32,551 nt of DNA from Limisphaerales bacterium (lineage in GTDB: Bacteria; Verrucomicrobiota; Verrucomicrobiia; Limisphaerales; UBA11358). Positions 1-7,001 of the stretch are shown here, in pieces. Both the position numbers and the translations under genes were made by a program. The first letter of the stretch is position 1. Every line of letters begins with the position of its first letter. The notes under the pieces are model-generated. The model saw only the letters and a list, made by a program, of their open reading frames with translations. It searched no databases and was not told the DNA's origin. The DNA is taken from the NCBI GenBank assembly GCA_003161635.1, contig PMOA01000018.1, positions 1 to 32,551 on the forward strand. The letters run 5' to 3'.

Positions 1-97
1 ACGGTCTCTCGCCGGAGCCAACCGCCGATGGCCGTCGCAGTTCCGCTTCGCGGTTCACGGTTATTGCTCGGCTGTGGCTCAGTTTTCATCGTTAGGC
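1..97 (+). other. attC-like integron recombination site, left end cut by window
   Basis: The right core GTTAGGC (91-97) matches the integron R' consensus GTTRRRY. GAGCCA (15-20) is complementary to TGGCTC (75-80), as expected for the L''/L' boxes. The DNA between them is GC-rich and self-complementary, for example CCGC-TTC-GCGG in the centre. The expected left core (RYYYAAC) would fall at or just before base 1, so only part of the site is visible. The next gene starts 13 bp after the core, as in typical cassettes. No integrase gene (intI) is in the window. The call rests on motif layout read by eye; a covariance-model scan would settle it. Confidence 0.55.
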
Positions 98-110
98 GGC
101 ATTACACTTT

Positions 111-419
111 ATGAAAACATCACGCCTCATTCTTTTCGCACTCCTGCTGGCTGGCTGCACCAGCACGCGCCAGACTGCATCGCTGACCGCCGATCAAGCT
201 AAGGCAGTGGCCTTGCAGTTAGCAAACGACAAGGCTTCGAGCATTTATCATTGCCAGCCTTTTCGAGACGGACAGCCGGCACGAGTTGTGGCAGGTCATT
301 GGGTTTGGACAGAGCAGCGAGGATATGGCCAAGGTGATATTCAGGCCATAGTTGAGCTTGCAATGGATGGTTCGACCCACAGTGTTGATGTTCAGCTTTT
401 AGACAATCGAGAGTATTAG
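111..419 (+). CDS. Small cassette-borne lipoprotein of unknown function
   Basis: This 102-aa protein begins with a short basic n-region (MKTSR), a hydrophobic stretch and the lipobox LLAGC, so Cys16 is the likely lipidation site. It should be exported by Sec and anchored in a membrane. The mature part (about 86 aa) has no domain I recognise. It contains a segment resembling small exported PepSY/YpeB-like or DUF proteins (DGQPARVVAGHWVWTEQRGY), but this is too weak to name a family. The ATG lies 13 bp after an attC-like core and the stop is 15 bp before the next one, so the gene fills the cassette. A promoterless cassette would be read from outside; no clear promoter of its own is visible. Confidence 0.7.
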   Translation: MKTSRLILFALLLAGCTSTRQTASLTADQAKAVALQLANDKASSIYHCQPFRDGQPARVVAGHWVWTEQRGYGQGDIQAIVELAMDGSTHSVDVQLLDNREY

Positions 420-434
420 AGATATGACCATGCC

Positions 435-474
435 GCCTAACCAGTCGCCGGAGCCTGAAGATGCAATGTTAGGC
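435..474 (+). other. Short attC-like site closing the lipoprotein cassette
   Basis: GCCTAAC (435-441, fits RYYYAAC) and GTTAGGC (468-474, fits GTTRRRY) form a perfect inverted pair. It extends outward as TGC-C/T-GCCTAAC (431-441) against GTTAGGCAGCA (468-478) with one mismatch. The left half (CGCCGGAGCC) is shared with the site at 1-97, but there is no matching right-hand L' box. At 40 bp it is shorter than most known attC sites (roughly 57 bp or more), so it may be an internally deleted or hybrid site. Cutting at G/TTAGGC on both sides defines a cassette of 377 bp (92-468). Confidence 0.5.
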
Positions 475-478
475 AGCA
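454..478 (+). repeat. 25-bp perfect direct repeat, copy 1
   Basis: The 25 bases starting CCTGAAGATG and ending GTTAGGCAGCA recur without mismatch, same orientation, at 27711-27735. The repeat covers the right half of the attC-like site, including the recombination core. The flanking bases differ between the copies, so the identity stops at these limits. Confidence 0.9.
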
Positions 479-594
479 AAACATGGCCGAGCCGGTTGAA
501 CACGGTGACAATCTAAATCCTTACTATGGAAGCACAAGTGCAATGTGACCAAAGCAGATGCATGAACTTGTGATTGCATGCGGCTTTTATTGAA

Positions 595-897
595 TCACTT
601 GCAAACCTTCTCAAATAGGCAACGTTCGGGGGAGGTTTCAGAAATTCCGCAAATCTGGCAGTGGAAATCATTTCTGTGAACTTTGGGAATTAGTTTAGGA
701 ATATAGTCGAGAAACTCGCGGATTCTTTTTGTCATCCTGCGCGATGGGGACTTGGCGCCGCGTTCCCAATTGCTGACCGATGTGGACGAAATTCCAATTT
801 TTGCCGCAACGTCCGTTTGCAGCCAGCGCAGTTCCAAACGGCGCCTCTTGATTTGCCCGCCGAGCGTCTGCGGCTGCAACGGAATTCGCTGGTTCAA
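595..897 (-). CDS. Small XRE-family HTH transcriptional regulator
   Basis: This 100-aa protein carries a Cro/C1-type helix-turn-helix at about residues 12-60: a LGGQIKRRRLELRWLQTDVAAKIG first half, then a recognition helix around ISSTSVSNWERG. It belongs to the short 'PxTLGexIrrrRLelgllQkdVA' type common as solitary genes in Verrucomicrobia and Planctomycetes. The C-terminus has two CxxC-like cysteine pairs (CQIC at about 81-84, then C92 and C99), possibly a small metal site. The frame starts with TTG directly after an in-frame stop and has no upstream ATG, so either TTG is used or the true 5' end is lost. It lies alone, tail to tail with the lipoprotein cassette. Its target is unknown. Confidence 0.6.
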   Translation of the reverse strand: MNQRIPLQPQTLGGQIKRRRLELRWLQTDVAAKIGISSTSVSNWERGAKSPSRRMTKRIREFLDYIPKLIPKVHRNDFHCQICGISETSPERCLFEKVCK

Positions 898-974
898 TTT
901 TTAATGTCGTGGGTATGGCTGGCGTGGTCGAGAAATTTGCACAGGGCAAAGTGAAAGGAGGAGCCGTATGTTTT

Positions 975-1133
975 TTAAGTGGGTTGAACCCAATACGACA
1001 TCCCGAGCTGGGGATTGGCATCCGCATTGACTTTGACGACCTTCACACTTCCCGTGCACCCGGCGGCAACTTCCTCCAGCACCGGTTCGAGTATCTGGCA
1101 AGGTTGACTCCAATGTGATTGAACGAGCGGTAA
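975..1133 (-). pseudogene. Thioredoxin gene fragment (decayed)
   Basis: The minus strand encodes 52 residues between two in-frame stops. They align by eye with the core of thioredoxin: PLV..HWSQPCQILEPVLEE corresponds to the active-site strand and helix, and KVVKVNADANPQLGMSY to the following strand and turn. The active-site WCGPC has become WSQPC, losing the first redox cysteine. The product stops before the conserved cis-proline region (IPTLL), and the N-terminal strand is missing upstream of a stop at 1134-1136. It cannot be a working thioredoxin. The annotation rests on recognition of the family pattern, without a database search. Confidence 0.65.
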
Positions 1134-1390
1134 TTAGTGAGTTTTGAATAAAACCGCTATCTTCGTTCGATTCCGACCTCCGCCTCCAAGTTTTGCTGCG
1201 TGAGCAGCAAGGAGTTAGGCCAATCGGAACGGCCACTGTCAGTGAAAGTGTCAGTAAAATGGTGAGTGCAATCACAATTCGCCAGAACTAGCCAGAACTG
1301 CACTGAAACTCGCCCACTACTCGCTAACGCGAGTGAGCCGGACAGGTTCACGATTCATGACGAAGAAAGGCATTGTCATGAAACAGCGTT
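1134..1390. other. Intergenic DNA with hairpins and a lone GTTAGGC core
   Basis: No credible gene is seen between the thioredoxin remnant and the end of the fucosidase gene. A perfect hairpin (TTGCTGC, GTGA loop, GCAGCAA; 1193-1210) is followed directly by a GTTAGGC heptamer (1214-1220), which resembles the right half of an integron site but lacks a matching left core. A second hairpin, ACTCGC-TAAC-GCGAGT (1319-1334), lies about 57 bp past the fucosidase stop. It has no T-run, so it is at best a weak transcription end for the operon. Confidence 0.4.
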
Positions 1391-3331
1391 TTATCCTGTT
1401 CCGGCGCGCCGGTGTTTTCTACCTACGAAGACACCACTACCCAACTTGCCGTTCGGCATCACACAGGCGGCTTTCACGGTGCCGGTCAATGGCAGCTTGA
1501 TTGGGGACGTATAAACCGGCGAGCTGGTTGCCGGCTCAGTTCCATCCACCGTGTAAACCATTTTGCAGCCGCCGATGTTGCTGATCGTCACCAGATTGTC
1601 GGTGTCACGATCCGAAATGGTGGGAGACAGACCGTAAATGGATTGCTTGAAGAGTCCGATTTCGGCGAGCGTCGGTTCGAGGCGCGAACCGGTGATGCGC
1701 ACACGCACCTGGCTCGTGGTCACGGGCGACTTCAAACGGATGAGCCGGCGATGGCCGACCGTCGTGAGGCTGTCTGACGCGACGTGTTCCGCTGTGATCC
1801 ACGCCGAGCCATCCCACGTTTCAATGACAAAGGATTCAATTCGTTGACCGCGATGGTCCACCGCTTCCTGCAAGGAAACCACGTCAAATGTCACGTCCTT
1901 TGGAAGTGTCAGCGTCACTGCGCCGGTGGTTTGACCCGGCGCGGCTTCCCACCAAGTGTCGAGGTTGCCATCCAACGCGAGTGACGGGCTGTTCGTTGCA
2001 TTGGAATTGTCGGCAGTGAGCTTGCCGCCGTCGGCGAGGTTGGTGGCGAAAGTTGCGTTGACCACCTGCGCCATCCGGCTCAAGGCCAGGACTTGGTCAT
2101 CGGGAATCAAGCCGCGTGTGTCCGGCGAAAGATTCAGGATCAGATTTCCGTTGCGGCCGATGGACGTGTAATAGATGTCCACCAACTGCGAGATGCTGCG
2201 GGGCTGCTTCCCGCGCGCCCAAAACCATTGGCCGTGGTCGAGAATGGTGACGTTCACTTCCGCCGGATACCACCAGAGGTGCGAACCGGGCGTAAGTTTG
2301 TCGCGACCGCCGAGATCCCAATCCTGCAAGTCGGGCCATCGGCACTGATCGGGCGGCATCGGCAAAGGAATGACGTCCCATTCCGTGGTGCGGCCAACGC
2401 CGCCTTCATTGCCCACCCACCGCACGTCCGGCCCTTTGCCCATGATGACCACTCCGGGTTGCAGGTGGCGGATCAGGTCATACCACGCCTCGTAGTTGTA
2501 AGTTTCATGCACGCTCGGATCGGGATTCGCGCCGTCGAACCAGACTTCTTCGATCGGTCCGTATTCGGTCAGCAACTCGTAAAGCTGATTCAGGAAGTAG
2601 CGGTTGTAGTCGTCCACCACGTAGGTGTAATTCGTGAAACCCGGCGCTGGCGTGCGGCCCTTTGAGGGATCGCTCTTGAAACTCGCCGGATCGGTGGGGA
2701 TGACTGAGAGAACATTGCTGCTGCCGTTGCCGTAATATCCCGCCGGATTTGTCGGATTGGTCCGCAACTGGTAAAGGTCCGCAGGCGAAAGATAAACGGC
2801 CAGCTTAAGGCCGTGCGCACGCGCGGCATTGGCCACTTCCCGCACCTCGTCGCCCTTGCCGTCACGCCACGGACTGGCCGCGACCGAATGCGGCGTGTAG
2901 CGGGTCGGCCACAGGCAGAATCCATCGTGGTGCTTGCAAACGAGCACAATCATTTTGCCCCCGAAGTTTTGCATCACGTCGAGCCATTGGTTGGCGTCGA
3001 GTTCCTTGGGATTGAAAATCGAAGGGTCTTCATGTCCGCTGCCCCACTCGACGCCATTGAACGTGTTCACGCCGAAGTGGAGGAAAAACGTCCGCTCCAA
3101 CCGCATCCAGTTCGTCTGATTGGCGCGCGGCAGAACCTTCGCCGCTTTTTCAGCGATGACGGCGTCGGTATCGCCGTTGGAGATCACCTGCAACGTGGCA
3201 TACGGGATCGGCGCAGGCGCGGCGGCGCCGGTGTCCGCGAGCGTTTGCCCGCAGGCCAATACCCAGGGCAGGAAAAGAATTGTCGCCAACGTTCGGGTGA
3301 CCGTTGTGTTTTGCGTAAATGACATTTTCAT
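1391..3331 (-). CDS. Exported GH29 alpha-L-fucosidase with F5/8 C-type domain
   Basis: This 646-aa enzyme should release alpha-linked L-fucose from glycan side chains outside the cytoplasm. A signal peptide spans about residues 1-33; a VLAC sequence at 24-27 could be a lipobox. The GH29 barrel (about 60-415) shows FFLHFGVNTFNGVEWG, the KHHDGFCLWPT motif and the retaining nucleophile in EEVWFDG (Asp266). A discoidin-like F5/8 type C domain follows (about 430-560, ALDGNLDTWWEA), then a C-terminal chitobiase/HEX-C-like Ig domain (about 565-640, YTVDGTEPA). It is the last gene of the minus-strand glycan operon, 45 bp after the preceding GH2 gene. The acid/base residue cannot be fixed by eye because it varies in GH29. 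Confidence 0.93.
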   Translation of the reverse strand: MKMSFTQNTTVTRTLATILFLPWVLACGQTLADTGAAAPAPIPYATLQVISNGDTDAVIAEKAAKVLPRANQTNWMRLERTFFLHFGVNTFNGVEWGSGHEDPSIFNPKELDANQWLDVMQNFGGKMIVLVCKHHDGFCLWPTRYTPHSVAASPWRDGKGDEVREVANAARAHGLKLAVYLSPADLYQLRTNPTNPAGYYGNGSSNVLSVIPTDPASFKSDPSKGRTPAPGFTNYTYVVDDYNRYFLNQLYELLTEYGPIEEVWFDGANPDPSVHETYNYEAWYDLIRHLQPGVVIMGKGPDVRWVGNEGGVGRTTEWDVIPLPMPPDQCRWPDLQDWDLGGRDKLTPGSHLWWYPAEVNVTILDHGQWFWARGKQPRSISQLVDIYYTSIGRNGNLILNLSPDTRGLIPDDQVLALSRMAQVVNATFATNLADGGKLTADNSNATNSPSLALDGNLDTWWEAAPGQTTGAVTLTLPKDVTFDVVSLQEAVDHRGQRIESFVIETWDGSAWITAEHVASDSLTTVGHRRLIRLKSPVTTSQVRVRITGSRLEPTLAEIGLFKQSIYGLSPTISDRDTDNLVTISNIGGCKMVYTVDGTEPATSSPVYTSPIKLPLTGTVKAACVMPNGKLGSGVFVGRKHRRAGTG

Positions 3332-3376
3332 TGATCAGCGAAATAGTGAACCGCCTGAATCCGCCCAGCCTCGGAG

Positions 3377-6300
3377 CTATTGGTTGAGTGCATTGAACAT
3401 CAGCCTTTTTGCAGTGACTGGTTGAAATTTACTGGAAGCGCTGCTTACGAACGAATCCATGAGTCCGGGCAGCGCCAGTAGCACGATTTTGCCTTTGCCA
3501 CACTGGACGACGGCCGCGGCGACGCCAACGTTTGGATCGTGATCTTTGCCGTAACCGATGACGGACTCGACACCGGAGCCGGAAAGCATCAGGCCGTTGC
3601 CGCTGGTAATCTGGTAAGGCCAGTCCAGCACACAATCCGATGGCAGCCCGGCGAGCAGTTCATGTTTACGCCCGAAGAACCAGAATCCCATCCATGACGG
3701 TCCTGATGAGCCAACGGGGCCGGAATACGTGACGAGCCCCTGCGCGGCCAGAAAGGCAGCCATTTGCTCAGCGTCCCCGCCGCCGGTGGTGAGCAGGACG
3801 ACGCGCGTGCCATCGCGTCGCGCGCGTTCGATGGCGGCACTAAGGTCCGGCTTCCAGTAATAATCACCTTGTTGCGAAATCGGCGTCCAAAGGTTGCCGT
3901 CCGGATCGGTGTAGCGCTCGTCCCGGAAGACCGCTCGCACCACCGTGCCCGACGAATCCCGCAGCTCGACAGCAGCTAGCGTCGCGTGGTCGGACGTGAC
4001 GTGCGGCACCGAAAGACGGACCGTTCCCTCCGGCGCATCCACCACGAAGGTTTCCACGAGCGCGCGGTTTTTTCCACCCGCCTTGGTGAAGATGTCGAAG
4101 TCTTTGGCAACAGTCGTGCCGTTGATCGCGATATCAAAGACCCGTTGGTTGGGCCCGCTGAAGTAGCCGTCGTCCATGTAGAGCTTGACGGTGATCTTTC
4201 CGGGCTTCAGGCCGTGCCAGGCATGGATCAGTCCGGCCTGGCCCCACATCTGATGTTTGTAGAGTTCCTGGTCATCCGTGTTGGCAACGGCCGCGTCGGT
4301 GTAGCTTGACTGCCATTCTTCCGGGCCGCCAGCGTCTGTCGCCAGGAGGATGGTCGCAATTTTTCCTAGCCCCGGCGAAAGGGGAACCGCGTCCGCATTG
4401 AATTGACGCTTGACCGCACCGATCAGCTCATCGGATTCGCCGCAGCAGGCGATTGTGCCTTTCAGCGCTGCCGGCTGCGGGTCGATCACGAGCAACGGCT
4501 CGTCGCGCTCGAGCACAGGCCGGCCGCCGGCCTTGGAGCTTAGCGCGGCGTGGATCGTGACAAGACCGGGCTGGTCAACCTTGAACTGGATATCCTGTTT
4601 GAGCAGTTGGCCGAAGGTTTCGCCGCCGATCAGCTCGACCGGGTAATCCGCGTGAAACAGCGGCTTGCGACCGGCCAGGGAGGCCGTCACCGTCAGTTGC
4701 CAGGAGTCGGTCAGATTCTGCTCATTAATCTGATGAACATCGACAACGGCCGTATCGCCCTTGGCGATCACGTAATGGCGCGGCCTGACGACCAGGACTT
4801 CCGGTTGCGCAGCCTCATGGATGAGCGCGGGGTCTGCCTTGAGTTGGCGCAATGAATCCACAAGCCCGCTGTGGTTGTCTATCGTGGTGGATTCCCAGCC
4901 GGAGAGGACGATGTAATCGACGGCGTCGCAGATGCGGGCGTTTTCCAGAAGATGCGCAGCGGAGAAGTAATGCTTCGCCCCCGCCTGTTGGAAGAGCGTT
5001 TCGGCGGTTGGAAACGCCTGGCGGAATTGATGGTCGTCCAGGAATTTTTCGTAAGCCGCGAGGATCGCCTGGTGGGCGGCCAGATCGTAGCCGGACCGCT
5101 GGTTTGTTTTGTACCAATTAACAATCGCAGCATGATCGTCCGGCGACGCGCCCGAGGCCATCTCGCCCCAAACAACGATCTCCTTTTGGTTGTCGGAGCG
5201 ATACTTGTAGTCGGCGGGCGATTTGTACATCGCATCGGTCCACACGCCGGGCGAATCCATCGCCGTGTGCTGATCCCACCAGCCCGAGCGGCCGGTGCCG
5301 TCATCGGTCATCCAAGCGTTAGTGTAAGGGAGGAACCACACCTGATTCACGATGACGTCGCCGGATTTGAGGAGGACCATGCGCGAGGGGTCGGCCTCGC
5401 GCATCTTCTCGAGCGCGTAGCGCATGCGGGGGTTGTTGACGTCGGGGCTGGTCTCGTTCTGGAGCGTCCAGAGACTGACGCAAGGGTGGGACCGGAAAGC
5501 CCGGATCATGGCCAGCTCCTTGTCGAGCTGGTAGCGGTTGAGGAAATCCAGCTCCACTGTTTTGCCGTTCATTTCCACCTGAACGCTGGTCTGCGGAGGC
5601 TCCTGTTTCGCGGACTCGAAGGTCAGCACGCCGCTGCCAGCTTCGCAGTAACGCAGATACCCGACGCGGTCAAAAGCATCGAGCACGACGGCCTTGGGCA
5701 TATGACGGTGGTTTTGAAGGGAATCGAGACCGAAGGCTTTCATCGCTGCGATCTCGCGTCCTGCCGCGGCCTTGTCGGGAAAAATGCCGTTCGGAGCCCA
5801 GAAACCCCATGAAATCGAGGAACGCGGCACAATCCGACGACCATTCAAATAAAGCTTCGCGTCGGTTCCGAGGCCTTTGACGTCCAGCCAGCGGAAGCCA
5901 AAGGTCGTGCTGCGATCGGAATGCGCGACCGTCGGCAGATTAGCGGAAGCCTCATAGAGATTCGGCTGATTGATGTCCCAGAGCTGTGCGTTGGTGACAG
6001 TCGCATCAATCGAAGTGGTGATGGTTCCACCGGGCGGAACATGAACATTCTTGCTTTGATTGAAGATAACGTTGCGATCCCGGGTGATGGAAAAGTTGAC
6101 CGGCCCGTCGTAGGCCTGGCCAGTGGATGAGATTTCGGCCTGCATACGAACCGACCGGGGGTCGGGTTTGTTAAAAACCGCCAGATCGCTCACGCTGACC
6201 GAGGCGCGCACCTGCATCTCCACGCCCCCGGCCAGACCGCCGAAGGCATGGGTTGCCGGCAGCGTATATTTGCCCCAGGTCATCGTCAGGAAGTCCATCC

Positions 6301-6880
6301 AATCCAGTCTGCCTCCCGGATTGGTGATGCGCACGGCCAGCAGGTTCTTTCCGCCGGGGTTGATCGCCTCCGTGACGTCCGCGGCAAACGGCGCCTCGGA
6401 GATGATGTTGTAGCCTACCAGCTTGCCATTAACATAGACCTCGCTGCGCAGGCGGGCGGCGGGGAAATAGAAAACCAACCGCTCACCGGGTCGCAGGGCC
6501 GGCGGCGTAAACGGCCGATACCACCACGACACGCCCTGATAGTATCCATCAGCCGCGACGATCTCCGATGGCGAGGTCGAAGCGGCCGTGCGCGCCGGTG
6601 TCCTGTTGAAGTAGTATTCCTCAACGGTCGCCGGCAACGACACGCCAATGCCGGCCTGATCGTCGAGCCCCGCCCATCCTCCTGTCGGCGGATTCACCGG
6701 CAGGTTCGTGAGTTTCACATCTTCCGGAAGATAGAGGGTGTCATCCTGCCAGGCCGCTTTTGGGTCCAGCCACAATCGCCATCCCTGATCCAGATTGGCG
6801 GCGTCAGATACCTCCGCACGCGCGAACGAGACGAAGATGAGTTGAAAAACGATACACAGGATCGGAAGAATTTTTACCAT
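3377..6880 (-). CDS. Large exported GH2-family glycosidase with malectin-like domain
   Basis: This 1167-aa protein is a GH2 enzyme, probably a beta-galactosidase or related exo-glycosidase acting in the periplasm or at the surface. The ATG at 6880 (MVKILPILCIVFQLIFVSFARAE) gives a proper signal peptide; an upstream TTG start would add six residues. The sugar-binding and Ig-like N-domains (about 30-370) contain a jelly-roll with VYVNGKLVG. The TIM barrel follows, with the acid/base in SLWTLQNETSP (Glu476) and a possible nucleophile in EIVVWGEMASG. A malectin-like domain lies at about 880-975 (MDDGYFSGPNQRVFDIAING). The C-terminal 190 residues look like an amidotransferase-like alpha/beta domain (HELLAGLPSD...GKGKIVLLALPGL). 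It overlaps the tiny ORF upstream and belongs to the operon. Exact substrate unknown. Confidence 0.85.
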   Translation of the reverse strand: MVKILPILCIVFQLIFVSFARAEVSDAANLDQGWRLWLDPKAAWQDDTLYLPEDVKLTNLPVNPPTGGWAGLDDQAGIGVSLPATVEEYYFNRTPARTAASTSPSEIVAADGYYQGVSWWYRPFTPPALRPGERLVFYFPAARLRSEVYVNGKLVGYNIISEAPFAADVTEAINPGGKNLLAVRITNPGGRLDWMDFLTMTWGKYTLPATHAFGGLAGGVEMQVRASVSVSDLAVFNKPDPRSVRMQAEISSTGQAYDGPVNFSITRDRNVIFNQSKNVHVPPGGTITTSIDATVTNAQLWDINQPNLYEASANLPTVAHSDRSTTFGFRWLDVKGLGTDAKLYLNGRRIVPRSSISWGFWAPNGIFPDKAAAGREIAAMKAFGLDSLQNHRHMPKAVVLDAFDRVGYLRYCEAGSGVLTFESAKQEPPQTSVQVEMNGKTVELDFLNRYQLDKELAMIRAFRSHPCVSLWTLQNETSPDVNNPRMRYALEKMREADPSRMVLLKSGDVIVNQVWFLPYTNAWMTDDGTGRSGWWDQHTAMDSPGVWTDAMYKSPADYKYRSDNQKEIVVWGEMASGASPDDHAAIVNWYKTNQRSGYDLAAHQAILAAYEKFLDDHQFRQAFPTAETLFQQAGAKHYFSAAHLLENARICDAVDYIVLSGWESTTIDNHSGLVDSLRQLKADPALIHEAAQPEVLVVRPRHYVIAKGDTAVVDVHQINEQNLTDSWQLTVTASLAGRKPLFHADYPVELIGGETFGQLLKQDIQFKVDQPGLVTIHAALSSKAGGRPVLERDEPLLVIDPQPAALKGTIACCGESDELIGAVKRQFNADAVPLSPGLGKIATILLATDAGGPEEWQSSYTDAAVANTDDQELYKHQMWGQAGLIHAWHGLKPGKITVKLYMDDGYFSGPNQRVFDIAINGTTVAKDFDIFTKAGGKNRALVETFVVDAPEGTVRLSVPHVTSDHATLAAVELRDSSGTVVRAVFRDERYTDPDGNLWTPISQQGDYYWKPDLSAAIERARRDGTRVVLLTTGGGDAEQMAAFLAAQGLVTYSGPVGSSGPSWMGFWFFGRKHELLAGLPSDCVLDWPYQITSGNGLMLSGSGVESVIGYGKDHDPNVGVAAAVVQCGKGKIVLLALPGLMDSFVSSASSKFQPVTAKRLMFNALNQ

Positions 6881-6884
6881 ATGT

Positions 6885-6995
6885 TTAGAAGCTGGCAATC
6901 AGCAGTTGGAATTGGAATGAGTTGGTTTGCGCCATTGTCGGCGCGAGGGAACAGCCGAGCGTCAACAGGATCAATTTGATTGGGTTCAGTTTCAT
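6885..6995 (-). CDS. Tiny secretable ORF (36 aa) between glycosidase genes
   Basis: An ATG 6 bp after the beta-helix gene stop opens a 36-aa frame starting MKLNPIKLILLTLGCSLAPT, with an AMAQ-like cleavage region (TMAQ). Only about 13 residues would remain after cleavage. Its stop lies 4 bp upstream of the next gene's ATG (6880), so the spacing is that of a translated operon member. It may be a leader that couples translation of the GH2 gene, a small secreted peptide, or the stump of a deleted exported gene. No family recognised. Confidence 0.35.
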   Translation of the reverse strand: MKLNPIKLILLTLGCSLAPTMAQTNSFQFQLLIASF

Positions 6996-7001
6996 GAATA
7001 T

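Noticed and set aside
483-548. A 21-codon plus-strand ORF (MAEPVEHGDNLNPYYGSTSA...) right after the second attC-like core
   Set aside because: It starts at the position expected for the next cassette gene, but it is too short and stops at once. It may be a truncated cassette gene; not strong enough to list.
1103-1115. 13-bp match (inverted) between the thioredoxin remnant and the stem of the hairpin at 27315-27352
   Set aside because: Several 13-mer matches are expected by chance in 32 kb on both strands.
2093-2665. Plus-strand open frames opposite the fucosidase and the first GH2 gene (also 4871-5812)
   Set aside because: Codon-position shadows of well-supported minus-strand enzymes.
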